From IMG/VR virus record IMGVR_UViG_3300017746_002756, positions 1 to 37,136 of that record: a stretch of DNA of 37,136 nucleotides, one strand, 5' to 3'. This stretch comes from a virus. A model generated the notes under the pieces. It was not told the origin of the DNA. It saw nothing but the letters and a program-made list of their open reading frames with translations, and ran no database searches. Shown in pieces: positions 7,336 through 15,014 of this stretch; positions within the stretch are counted from its first letter, which is position 1, and each line of letters opens with the position of its first letter. The translations under genes and the position numbers were made by a program.

Positions 7336-8225
7336 CTTATTTGTGGTCCTTGGTAAACAGTTTTAAAAAATTCGCTCTGCTCTTGAGTAAAAGGTTGTAT
7401 AGCGATAGGACATTCTAATTCATTAATAATCCTAGAACCGCTAATAAAAATTTCATCAGTTAATACCTCTGGCGGCATTTCATCTCTATTTGCCCATACT
7501 TCATTTAGTTCATTAAAATCTCTTACTTTAATATAGTCCCAATCGTCTAACATTGTTGCTATTAGTCCTTCACGTGCGCCAAGTATAGCCCAGTCACCGT
7601 TAGTTACATCACTACCTACCATCATCCATACATATAGCATGTGTAAATTTTTATAATGATTCCTTGTAAAAAAATCTTCTTTAGAAATACGTTCACCTCT
7701 ATCTAATGATAACTTTACACCTTCACGGAAGCCTGCTCTCCATGCTTGATAAGGAGTTGCGTTATTATGTGTAGTACTAAATACATCTCTTACTTGTATA
7801 TACTCAGCATCCCAACAAAAATCTACTTGTGCGTGTGGATTATCCGGACTTGCGTTTTCATGTGTACGCATATTTAAGACATATTCTTTTGGCCAGCATT
7901 TAAGTCCGCCGTTGCCGTATGTAAGTCCATTGATAATATTTTTGCCACACCAACTAATTACACACTTTGACATATCTGATTGTCCAAGATCAATAGTTTG
8001 ATTTAAAAATTTTTGATCAATAGTGTTATCGCCGTCAACAGTGATAAATCTATCAGTTTCACTTTGTTCAGCACATATTTTATGGGCGGCATCACTACCA
8101 TGTACTCCGTGTACACGTTTTGCCCACGGCACTTTACTTAATAGGTCGGCATAATTTTCTTCAGCGTTTGGTTCATCATAACTTAAATAAATTATATCTA
8201 ATTCTGCTATTTTTAATTTCATCAT
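7332..8225 (-). CDS. DGD-motif glycosyltransferase-like protein, paralog A (297 aa)
   Basis: Longer paralog of the gene at 5292-5972. Seen: DIIYLSYDEPNAEENY near the N-terminus, RVHGVHGSDAAHK, then RFITVDGDNTID (about residues 60-71) with a DGD that may bind metal and nucleotide sugar, and LTYGNGGLKCWP mid-protein. The extra C-terminal 70 or so residues are not shared. I take the ATG at 8223-8225: it forms an ATGA overlap with the preceding stop (8222-8225) and has AAGGA four bases upstream. The adjacent ATG at 8220-8222 is equally possible, while the longer frame to 8243 begins inside the upstream gene without support. Probably a sugar transfer role in the cassette; the fold assignment is by motif only. 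Confidence 0.65.
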   Translation of the reverse strand: MMKLKIAELDIIYLSYDEPNAEENYADLLSKVPWAKRVHGVHGSDAAHKICAEQSETDRFITVDGDNTIDQKFLNQTIDLGQSDMSKCVISWCGKNIINGLTYGNGGLKCWPKEYVLNMRTHENASPDNPHAQVDFCWDAEYIQVRDVFSTTHNNATPYQAWRAGFREGVKLSLDRGERISKEDFFTRNHYKNLHMLYVWMMVGSDVTNGDWAILGAREGLIATMLDDWDYIKVRDFNELNEVWANRDEMPPEVLTDEIFISGSRIINELECPIAIQPFTQEQSEFFKTVYQGPQIR

Positions 8226-8761
8226 AATTCCTTGTACATACACGTTGCCATGTCACTACTGGCATATACACTATACACGCCGTCTACATTAACTGTTGCT
8301 TCTTTTGGATTAGCAATATTAAATGTAACCATATCATATAGTACATGTGGATCACCTTTTTTTGTAAAACTAAAAGTAATCTCTTTTTGTAAATCTACAT
8401 TTGTAGTCTTCATAGTATCTATTAACTCGATACCTGTACTAATATAACATCTTTTAGCCTTTTTGTCAACCGTTAAAAGCAAATCATACATAACTAATTC
8501 ATCTACAGGCTGTAATTCTGTAAATTGAGATTCATTTTCAATATAGATGTTCTTTTTTAGTACAAATTTCTTTTCAGTTCGATTATATGCTACAATATAA
8601 TCAGTCATTTTCTCTTTAAAGGATTTAATAGGCTCAATTTCTTCCTCAGTAACTTGTATATACTGATGTCCTTCTTCAATACTAGGACCTATACTAAAAA
8701 TTTCTCCGGTTTTTTGATCAAAACAAATATACTGTGGAGTATCTACTTTTACATGTAACAT
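8222..8761 (-). CDS. Conserved protein of unknown function (179 aa)
   Basis: No family function recognised. The N-terminal half has ICFDQKTGEIFSIGPS, YIQVTEEEIEPI and DYIVAYNRTEKKFVL, a run of short strands that I associate with small uncharacterised marine-phage proteins next to tail genes. The C-terminal half (FNIANPKEATVNVDGVYSVYA) looks beta-rich, like a small fibre or carbohydrate-binding domain (inference). No signal peptide or membrane segment is seen. The ATG at 8759-8761 has a near-perfect GAGGAGG four bases upstream; the longer frame starts at a TTG (8776) lying beyond that site, so I reject it. It overlaps the preceding glycosyltransferase by 13 bases and the next gene by 4, so it belongs to the same translational chain. 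Confidence 0.7.
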   Translation of the reverse strand: MLHVKVDTPQYICFDQKTGEIFSIGPSIEEGHQYIQVTEEEIEPIKSFKEKMTDYIVAYNRTEKKFVLKKNIYIENESQFTELQPVDELVMYDLLLTVDKKAKRCYISTGIELIDTMKTTNVDLQKEITFSFTKKGDPHVLYDMVTFNIANPKEATVNVDGVYSVYASSDMATCMYKEL

Positions 8762-9540
8762 AAAGCCTCCTCGCAAAAACTATTTTCGGTATAATGAAAA
8801 AGACCGTGTTGTTTATAGTTTCCAATTTTTAATTCATCATTGATATAATATGGAACAGTGTCAGTCCAACTATCTGTTGAATCTTCCCACCCTTGTACTT
8901 TACTTTTCATATGTACAAATGAGGCAGATGTGTATGTGTAGTTCTGTATTCCGTTATGTAATAAAGCAATTGAATGGTTTACATCCATACTACTTAAACC
9001 AGGTAGTTGCTTAGGAGCATATATTTTGTAAAAGTCTTTATAATTTTCGCATATATTATTAAGTGTTTTATAATATTTTAATGCTGTATTATCTTTTTTA
9101 AAGTAATGAAACGCACAGTAAATATTAGGTAAATTATTTGCTGTAAAAACTTTTCTATAATAATTATTTGTTATAATGTTATTTCTATAGTCTCTTACAT
9201 TGCTAACAAACCCTATACTATTTTGTGCGAAGTATTTCCACCAATGTGAAACATCTGTTAAAAATATCATATCAGTATCTAATACAACTGTTTCATCATA
9301 GGGTGTTAAATGAAACACTTTCCAGCGATGTTCTGTTTTATAAAAACTCCTTGCTTCTTTATCATGCCAAGGTACTTCTATAATTTTATCAAAAACAGAT
9401 TTATATTCTTCTGGAACTACATCACTTGTTACTAAAGATACATTTTTAATAGATTGTGTAGCAATAATACTTTTAGCACACAAGTATGCTTGCTTTACAT
9501 AGTCATCACCCATTGCTACCATAATATATCCCTTAGTCAT
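8749..9540 (-). CDS. GT-A/GT8-like glycosyltransferase (263 aa)
   Basis: Probable nucleotide-sugar-dependent glycosyltransferase. Seen: an N-terminal YVKQAYLCAKSI helix after GYIMVAMGDD, NVSLVTSD, VFDKIIEVPW, and HLTPYDETVVLDTDMIFL (about residues 76-93), in which DTD is the metal-binding D-x-D of a GT-A fold. Late Asp and His residues (LSSMDVNHSIALLHNG, HGLFHYTEN) fit the second metal and acceptor region of GT8-like enzymes. It is a paralog of the adjacent 9533-10357 gene, sharing the order of blocks. AGGAGA lies eight bases before the ATG, and it overlaps the upstream gene by 8 bases. Likely targets are a host surface glycan or phage fibres; the linkage is unknown. Confidence 0.78.
   Translation of the reverse strand: MTKGYIMVAMGDDYVKQAYLCAKSIIATQSIKNVSLVTSDVVPEEYKSVFDKIIEVPWHDKEARSFYKTEHRWKVFHLTPYDETVVLDTDMIFLTDVSHWWKYFAQNSIGFVSNVRDYRNNIITNNYYRKVFTANNLPNIYCAFHYFKKDNTALKYYKTLNNICENYKDFYKIYAPKQLPGLSSMDVNHSIALLHNGIQNYTYTSASFVHMKSKVQGWEDSTDSWTDTVPYYINDELKIGNYKQHGLFHYTENSFCEEALCYM
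8766..8772 (-). promoter_or_regulatory. Strong ribosome-binding site GAGGAGG deciding the start of the 179-aa gene
   Basis: Minus strand GAGGAGG, followed by CTTT and ATG (8759-8761). It lies inside the upstream glycosyltransferase gene. Its strength and spacing favour this ATG over the TTG at 8776 that precedes the site. Confidence 0.7.
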
Positions 9541-10357
9541 TTATAAGTTCTCCTAAACTAAACTTATTCATAACATGTACATTACAATTATTAGTTGATG
9601 CTAGTATATACTCACCTGTATATTTTTCCTTTTCTACTAAAAATGTAAGTGAAGTATCATTAATTGTTTTAATAATATCTTTATCTAGTGTATAAAACAT
9701 TTTGCCTGGTAAAATTTTTGCCCAGTCACCGTCTATAAATCCATTCATCATATGTATAGCAATACTAAACACATGATCATTCCTAAAATTCCTACTACCT
9801 AAATTATATACTTGTTCGTAATGCTTCCAATTATCTACTAAATGTTGTAGTAAATTAAAAAATGTCTTTGTTTCGTGTGTCTTTGTAAAACAAAAACAAG
9901 TTGCCCAATAAAATGGAATACCAGTATCGTTAATATAATCGAACTCTTTATAGTTTCGCCATTCGCATAAATCAACACCGTCTTTATAAATTTGAAAGTC
10001 ATGTACACTATCAAACGCATGTTTAAAAGAATCATTACAGATAATATAATCTGTATCAAGAACAAGAGTAGTATCATACGGAGACAGATCGTAACTGTTT
10101 ACTCTATCATTATTTTTGAATGATAACTGTTGATGATGTAAAGAACCGTTATAGTAACGCTTCACGTTATTATTGTCATCAGCTATTTCAATTACTTTAT
10201 CAAATACATTAGTATCTTGTAATTCACTAATTGTAGATGTTACTAGAGTTGTTGGTAAGTTTAAATACTTGCGTACACGTTTAGCTAATTCTATTGCTTG
10301 CTTGATATAATCAACTTTTCCGTTATTATGAGCAAAGCATAAAACACCATTAGACAT
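9533..10357 (-). CDS. GT-A/GT8-like glycosyltransferase (274 aa)
   Basis: Paralog of the next gene in the operon. Seen: GVLCFAHNNGKVDYIKQAIELAKRV at the start of the fold (shown here as adjoining short blocks), TTLVTSTI, VFDKVIEIADD, and YDLSPYDTTLVLDTDYII (about residues 88-105) with DTD as the putative D-x-D. SLHHQQLSF just before it replaces the Lys/Trp-rich stretch of its paralog. A later RNDHVFSIAIHMMNG block contains Asp and His in the position expected for metal and acceptor binding. Its start overlaps the 112-residue gene by 8 bases and lacks a strong Shine-Dalgarno site, so translational coupling is likely. It is the first clear enzyme after the structural genes. The family is fairly sure; donor sugar and acceptor are not. 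Confidence 0.75.
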   Translation of the reverse strand: MSNGVLCFAHNNGKVDYIKQAIELAKRVRKYLNLPTTLVTSTISELQDTNVFDKVIEIADDNNNVKRYYNGSLHHQQLSFKNNDRVNSYDLSPYDTTLVLDTDYIICNDSFKHAFDSVHDFQIYKDGVDLCEWRNYKEFDYINDTGIPFYWATCFCFTKTHETKTFFNLLQHLVDNWKHYEQVYNLGSRNFRNDHVFSIAIHMMNGFIDGDWAKILPGKMFYTLDKDIIKTINDTSLTFLVEKEKYTGEYILASTNNCNVHVMNKFSLGELIND

Positions 10358-10688
10358 GTACCAAACCTTCTACACTACGATTTTTGCTAATCTCTTTATA
10401 ACTTGTAAGATACTTGTTTGTAGCATCAGCATACTTTTGATGAGCTAAAGTTGTAAAGTCTTCTAAGTCGTCAATTTGAATAGGAGTATTATTGTCATCG
10501 ATTAACACAGTGTTTGGTGTCTTTAACATATGACAGAAAGTTAATACTTCTTTTGTAATACTAAACTTCCCACCTTTGTAATATAAAATAAGATCACCGT
10601 GATAAGTTTCAAGAAGTATACGCTTCTGAGAGTTAAGGGTAGCAGTAAAATTTGAGAAGTCTAGTGCTTTCTCTAATTTTTCGTCCAT
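10350..10688 (-). CDS. Small conserved phage protein (112 aa)
   Basis: Function unknown. A charged N-terminus (MDEKLEKALDFSNF) leads to TLNSQKRILLETYHGDLILYY, GGKFSITKEVL and TVLIDDNNTPIQIDDLEDF, followed by a helical tail. Proteins with this pattern occur, to my recollection, near fibre genes of marine T4-like phages. The size and position before the glycosyltransferases could suit a small chaperone or adaptor (inference only). The ATG at 10688 has AGGAG eight bases upstream and sits in a 36-base gap that carries a possible late-promoter box. It overlaps the next gene by 8 bases, so it probably heads the enzyme cassette's transcript or is read through from the structural genes. Confidence 0.7.
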   Translation of the reverse strand: MDEKLEKALDFSNFTATLNSQKRILLETYHGDLILYYKGGKFSITKEVLTFCHMLKTPNTVLIDDNNTPIQIDDLEDFTTLAHQKYADATNKYLTSYKEISKNRSVEGLVHV

Positions 10689-10715
10689 AGTTATACTCCT
10701 AGTTTATAGTATAAC

Positions 10716-10723
10716 TATTTACT
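10716..10723 (-). promoter_or_regulatory. Weak late-promoter-like box AGTAAATA before the 112-aa gene
   Basis: Minus strand AGTAAATA in the 36-base gap before the small conserved gene, followed by AGGAG eight bases before its ATG. Two mismatches to the T4 late consensus in AT-rich DNA, so only a candidate. If real, it would start the transcript of the glycosyltransferase/radical-SAM cassette. Confidence 0.25.
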
Positions 10724-10724
10724 C

Positions 10725-11639
10725 TTAGAGGTTGTTTGTAGTACTGAAAGTTGGCGCTGTAATATTAACGCTATTTGAGTTATTAGGTCTATTTTGCTGT
10801 GCTGTACTAGTTGTAGTTGCTGTAACTGCTTCGTCAAAGTTTGGATTAGGACCTTTATCTTCATTAAATGTAATTCTAAATGTTAACACATTACCGTTCT
10901 TTTTTGCTTCAATTAAATAGTCATTAGCCGAATATGCTGATGCTGTTTTATTAAAGATTGTTGTATAACCTGTTGGTAAATTTGAATACCCGTAACTAGT
11001 TCCTACTGAACCGTTTGATGTAGTTGATCTTTTAAATTGTACTGTACCAACACTATTCATTAAATTACGCCAGTCATTGTTAATGGTTGAATTACCACTA
11101 CCAATAGTTCCGCTTAAATTAATAGTTCCACCTGCGTTAAAATATACACGCATATGATTTTCGCCACTTACTGTTGTAGTACTACCGTCGCCGTTAGTTA
11201 CAGAATATCCACCGAAAGTAACAGTAAAAATATGATTAATATCTGTTGACCAGCTTGCTGTTCTTTGACTGCTTGTGCCTGACTGTAAACCTAATTGGTT
11301 TGCGGCCGCAGTTAATCTAGATGCTTGAGCTGTAATGCTTAATGCTTCGTATTGAGCATAGCCTTCTTTGTTAGTTGAATTTGAATCTAAAATAGTATCG
11401 CCAACACTAGGAACTGCTACCTCTGTTGGGACTGAACCTGTTTGGTGTAACCTACACTTTGTCATATCAGAAGATAGGTTTGACATATCTGAGGCGGTTA
11501 CTGTTGCTCCAACTGCTACTGTACTACTAGTTACTGCTTGCCCGTAACCTTCGTCACCGGATCCTAGTCCTAGTACTCCTGCTATTCTTGCTCTAATATT
11601 ATTGTACCGCGCCGCGGTGATTGTATCGCCTACTGCCAT
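10725..11639 (-). CDS. Putative virion or tail-appendage protein (304 aa)
   Basis: Likely structural. The N-terminus MAVGDTITAARYNNIRARIAGVLG and the related DMSNLSSDMTKCRLHQTGSVP (about residues 51-71) are blocks I associate with structural proteins of marine myoviruses. The remainder is Thr/Ser/Asn/Gly-rich and beta-like (VTFGGYSVTNGDGSTT, GTINLSGTIGSGNSTI), as in fibre or decoration proteins. It ends in a low-complexity Asn/Thr tail. No transmembrane or catalytic motif is seen. It follows three fibre genes and has AAGGAAG five bases before the ATG, with a TATAAGTA box just upstream. The virion role is inferred from composition and neighbours; whether it is an adhesin, fibre tip or baseplate appendage cannot be said. 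Confidence 0.72.
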   Translation of the reverse strand: MAVGDTITAARYNNIRARIAGVLGLGSGDEGYGQAVTSSTVAVGATVTASDMSNLSSDMTKCRLHQTGSVPTEVAVPSVGDTILDSNSTNKEGYAQYEALSITAQASRLTAAANQLGLQSGTSSQRTASWSTDINHIFTVTFGGYSVTNGDGSTTTVSGENHMRVYFNAGGTINLSGTIGSGNSTINNDWRNLMNSVGTVQFKRSTTSNGSVGTSYGYSNLPTGYTTIFNKTASAYSANDYLIEAKKNGNVLTFRITFNEDKGPNPNFDEAVTATTTSTAQQNRPNNSNSVNITAPTFSTTNNL

Positions 11640-11655
11640 AATGCTTCCTTTTTAA

Positions 11656-11663
11656 TACTTATA
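11656..11663 (-). promoter_or_regulatory. Late-promoter-like box TATAAGTA before the 304-aa gene
   Basis: Minus strand TATAAGTA, one base from TATAAATA. It ends 16 bases before the ATG and is followed by AAGGAAG. It overlaps the TAA stop of the 494-residue fibre gene (11659-11661), the same arrangement as at 13172. Confidence 0.4.
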
Positions 11664-13143
11664 CTTTAAGTACACACTCAATTAACTTTTCTGACTCGTC
11701 GTCACTAGCCTCTAGTGCAATACCAACTAAACCTGTTGACGCAATCGTTGAACATACGCCATCTTCCCAAGCGTAAACTGGATCACCTTTTGCTACAACA
11801 CCTTTTACTCTTACTGGAACACGACCTTTAAGTCCAATTGCCTGTCCATCACAGTCGCTATTCATTAAGTATGCTGGTTCTGCAGATATAACACCAATAC
11901 AATGACTACTTGTTTTTGCCGCTGTTGTTTCAGCTTCTCCACCTACACACATTGCTGTACCTGTTGGATAGTCTTGATCAGTTGTATAAACTTCTGCCAA
12001 GTCAGCATATCTAGCACTTGTTGAAATACCATTGAATACATTTGCTGACAAATTACCACTTGAGTCACGTACTGCTACTGTATTATTAGTAGGGTTAACA
12101 TCACCTGTTCTATAATTTGATCCGACTTGTAAGTTAGTAGCATTAGTTGCCAAACCATTAAACGATGTAGCATATATATTTCTAAACTTAATTGAACTAC
12201 TACCAATATCATATGTTGTAGTTGCTGTTGGCATTAATCCATCTGATGAAATATGGAATGGTTCTGTTGTTACAAACCCACTAGACTTAACTTTAAATCT
12301 AATTTTTTGTCCTACAGTGTTTTCAATAATACCTTCATTGCCTGCGCCAGCTGTATCAATGTAAACCTTTAAATCGTTTGCCGCACCAACTGTAAATCCA
12401 GCGTCGGAAAATCTAACAATATCACCAAATGAACTTTCTTGTCCTGGTGTATTTTGTACAAAGTTTGCCGCAAGTACGCCGCCTAATGCTTCAGCATTAG
12501 TTGCTGTACCGTGGAATCTATGCGCTGATGCTGTAACACCATTTGTACCTGATGTTGTATTTCTTAGTGTAACACCTTGTCTAATTACATCATAGCCAGT
12601 AATTACGTTAGCAGGGTCTGTTTGGTCAATAGTAAATTCTGCGTTACTTACAATAAACACAACTCCGTCATCAACAGTACCTTTAATAATTGTTCTGTTA
12701 TTTTGTGAAGTATCTCTTACTTGTGCTGTAACCATAGCACTAACTGTTTCACCTATAGACTGTGGACCAATTAGGACAAATCCGCCGTCTTCGTTTTGTG
12801 CGTATAGTTGGTTATTGCCACTATCCCACCAAAAATCACCAGTAGTTAATCCTACCGGTTGTGTAGTAGCTACTTCAGCACCACCTGTTGTTCTAAATTT
12901 TGTTCCGTCATAAAACTTTAGTTTTTTCACCGAGCTATCAAACCAAATCTGTCCTGATAAAGGATTAGCTGGTGAATTGCCACTGGAAAAACTTTCCATC
13001 AAATGTACAAAGTTTTCGTTTTGGATTTCACCATAACCAGCATAATTCTTACCTACTAGCTTAATAGTAGTGCTTTGGTCAATGGTGCCATCTTCAACTG
13101 TGGTTAACTGTTGTCCATTTGTTAAATTGATTACATATGCCAT
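11659..13143 (-). CDS. Tail-fibre protein, paralog 3, with a distinct C-terminal domain (494 aa)
   Basis: Fibre-like protein. Residues 1-130 hold the domain shared with the two upstream genes: MAYVINLTNG, a D-G-T-I-D/S-T element, GYGEIQNENFVHLMESF, then two Trp/Tyr repeats (GQIWFDSSVKKLKFYDGT, about 64-81, and GDFWWDSGNNQLY, about 102-114) ending in IGP. The middle is repetitive and beta-rich, as in trimeric fibres. Residues 377-494 form a separate C-terminal domain: YADLAEVYTTDQDYPTGT, HCIGVISAEPAYLMN, KGRVPVRVKGVVAKGDPVY. This resembles the terminal domains of other phage fibres, possibly related to intramolecular-chaperone or Peptidase_G2-like ends, though that link is uncertain. It is preceded by the best late-promoter box in the window (13172-13179). 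Confidence 0.85.
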   Translation of the reverse strand: MAYVINLTNGQQLTTVEDGTIDQSTTIKLVGKNYAGYGEIQNENFVHLMESFSSGNSPANPLSGQIWFDSSVKKLKFYDGTKFRTTGGAEVATTQPVGLTTGDFWWDSGNNQLYAQNEDGGFVLIGPQSIGETVSAMVTAQVRDTSQNNRTIIKGTVDDGVVFIVSNAEFTIDQTDPANVITGYDVIRQGVTLRNTTSGTNGVTASAHRFHGTATNAEALGGVLAANFVQNTPGQESSFGDIVRFSDAGFTVGAANDLKVYIDTAGAGNEGIIENTVGQKIRFKVKSSGFVTTEPFHISSDGLMPTATTTYDIGSSSIKFRNIYATSFNGLATNATNLQVGSNYRTGDVNPTNNTVAVRDSSGNLSANVFNGISTSARYADLAEVYTTDQDYPTGTAMCVGGEAETTAAKTSSHCIGVISAEPAYLMNSDCDGQAIGLKGRVPVRVKGVVAKGDPVYAWEDGVCSTIASTGLVGIALEASDDESEKLIECVLKV

Positions 13144-13171
13144 TTAAATAAACCCCTAATTGTGTTATATG

Positions 13172-13179
13172 TATTTATA
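13172..13179 (-). promoter_or_regulatory. T4-like late promoter box TATAAATA before the 494-aa fibre gene
   Basis: On the minus strand this reads TATAAATA, an exact match to the T4 late-promoter consensus. It lies 28 bases before the ATG of the downstream fibre gene, with AGGGG in between as a ribosome site. The TAA stop of the 612-residue fibre gene (13175-13177) is inside the box. Confidence 0.6.
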
Positions 13180-15013
13180 CCAAAGCGCCCGGAGTCAAGT
13201 CTTCAACATATGTCCAAGCTCCGCCAATGATTCTAAATAGTTTAAGTGTTCGTGTTACTGTCGAAGAAATCGAACCTGTTGTGTCATTAAATACAGCACT
13301 TTGTATAACGCTTATCGACCCATCGTCGTTACCATCGTTATCTAATTGCTGTACTAAAGTGTTTGATGCGTTAAACGCTGTATTCAAAGAAGCACCTGTT
13401 AGTGTAGCTGTAGCACCTGTTGTGGTTGTACAGTGTATTCTAGCTTCAGTACCGTTCTCTTTTATTGATACAGGAGCAATATCATTTACAATAGTAGCAA
13501 TATTTGTATGCTGTTGAGTACTTCCTGCTGTACCTAGTCCTGTAACGTCTAATGCTAGTGATAGTACTTCTAAATTAATTTGGCTATCAACATAATTCTT
13601 TGTAGCAACATCTTGGGCACCAACAGGATCTGTTACATTTGTTATACGTTGTGTTGTAGTAAGTTCTACTGGACCTGCTACATCAAATGTTAATCCGTTT
13701 CCGCTTAAATCTGTCGATGTTGACTGTAATCTAACGCCAGTAAACGCAATATTACCAATATTTGCCGATGTTAACGCACCAATACTTGTAATACCTGGAG
13801 CGCCTGTACCGTCAATAATATCAACTCCGTTAGCTTTAATCTTTGTTCCTGGTAATAAGTTAATACTTTGATTAGTTGTCCAGGATGATGTTGATGATCT
13901 CCAAAGGAATTCTTTATTTCCTCCGGAACTTTGTACAATTAATCCTGCTTCATCAACTTGTGTGTCATTTAAAACTGTACTATCACTTGATTTAGCGAGT
14001 GTAATATTTTTATCTTCAATATTTAATTCTGTAACGTCAACACTAACTGTTTCGCCGCTTACTATTAAGTTGCCAGCTACACGTACATCTCCACCTACAT
14101 CTAATGTATAAGAAGGATTATCATTATATATTCCTACTCTACTATCTTCTGCCTTAATACTAACGGCACTTTGAATACCGCTTGATGTACGTACTTGTAT
14201 TGTATAGTTTTGATTTGAAACTTCGTTAAGTGCTATTACGCCTTGGCTTGTAACCTTAACAACGTGGTTATCACCTAGTCCAATAGTAAGTCCACTGTTG
14301 TTTCTTACAGCAAGTGAGCCACTAGTAGCATCATCTGAGTCACTAGCAAGGAACTGTGCCGCTGTTCTTGAAACGTTATTACTATCAACTAGTGCTGATG
14401 TTTTTGAAGCTGTACCAGCAAAAATAAAGTCATCGTCAACAACGTTAAATCCTTTAACAACATCACCTGTAAAACTTGGAATAGTATCTACGTTTTGTGG
14501 TGTAAAAGCAATTTTGCTCCATAAGCCTACAAATGTTCCACCTACCCAATATTTTACAATCGTTCTACTTGTTCCTGTGTTATCAAGAACTGTTATAACT
14601 TCAGGTCCTGACTTTCCTTGGAAAGCATTATAAATTGGTCCTGCTAATTCTAAATCTGTGCCATCAAAAAAGTAAAGTTGGTTAGCATCATTGTTAATCC
14701 ACATGTCGCCCGCAACCATTACAGGTTGTTGTGGACTAACTATAGGTCCACCACCTGTAGTCCAATTAGTTCCTGTATAAACTTTCAAACGTGAAACACT
14801 AGTATCCCACCAAATTTGTCCAGCTAATGGATTTGCCGGAGCAGATGCGTTAGCAAAATTTTCAAGTATTTTAACAAAATTTTCGTTAACTGCTTCACCA
14901 AACCCTGTATATCCTCTACCTATGAGTGATAAATCTGATGATGTTGAATCTATTTGTCCATCTGCTAGGTTAACAAGTAATGCTCCACTAGTTTTATTAA
15001 TTTGATATGCCAT
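13175..15013 (-). CDS. Tail-fibre protein, paralog 2 (612 aa)
   Basis: Second fibre paralog. The shared N-terminal domain is clear: MAYQINKTSG, DGQIDSTSSDLSLIGRGY, GFGEAVNENFVKILENF, GQIWWDTSVSRLKVYTGTNW, GDMWINNDANQLYFFDGTDL and a terminal AGP. The shaft has fibre-like repeats (TLDVGGDVRVAGNLIVSG, TELNIEDKNITLAKSSD, QDVATKNYVDSQ). VATKNYVDSQ resembles a common trimerisation or shaft motif of phage fibres. The C-terminus (about 490-612) is Thr/Asn-rich and ends KLFRIIGGAWTYVEDLTPGALV; I recognise no receptor-binding fold there. It begins two bases after the upstream stop, and its own TAA lies inside the promoter box of the next gene. Likely part of the long or side fibre network attached to the baseplate. 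Confidence 0.83.
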   Translation of the reverse strand: MAYQINKTSGALLVNLADGQIDSTSSDLSLIGRGYTGFGEAVNENFVKILENFANASAPANPLAGQIWWDTSVSRLKVYTGTNWTTGGGPIVSPQQPVMVAGDMWINNDANQLYFFDGTDLELAGPIYNAFQGKSGPEVITVLDNTGTSRTIVKYWVGGTFVGLWSKIAFTPQNVDTIPSFTGDVVKGFNVVDDDFIFAGTASKTSALVDSNNVSRTAAQFLASDSDDATSGSLAVRNNSGLTIGLGDNHVVKVTSQGVIALNEVSNQNYTIQVRTSSGIQSAVSIKAEDSRVGIYNDNPSYTLDVGGDVRVAGNLIVSGETVSVDVTELNIEDKNITLAKSSDSTVLNDTQVDEAGLIVQSSGGNKEFLWRSSTSSWTTNQSINLLPGTKIKANGVDIIDGTGAPGITSIGALTSANIGNIAFTGVRLQSTSTDLSGNGLTFDVAGPVELTTTQRITNVTDPVGAQDVATKNYVDSQINLEVLSLALDVTGLGTAGSTQQHTNIATIVNDIAPVSIKENGTEARIHCTTTTGATATLTGASLNTAFNASNTLVQQLDNDGNDDGSISVIQSAVFNDTTGSISSTVTRTLKLFRIIGGAWTYVEDLTPGALV

Positions 15014-15014
15014 C

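Noticed and set aside
8762-8776. Longer versions of the 179-aa, 226-aa and PAAR proteins starting at TTG
   Set aside because: The TTG starts precede or overlap the visible ribosome sites or lack paralog support, while the internal ATG or GTG starts are well placed.
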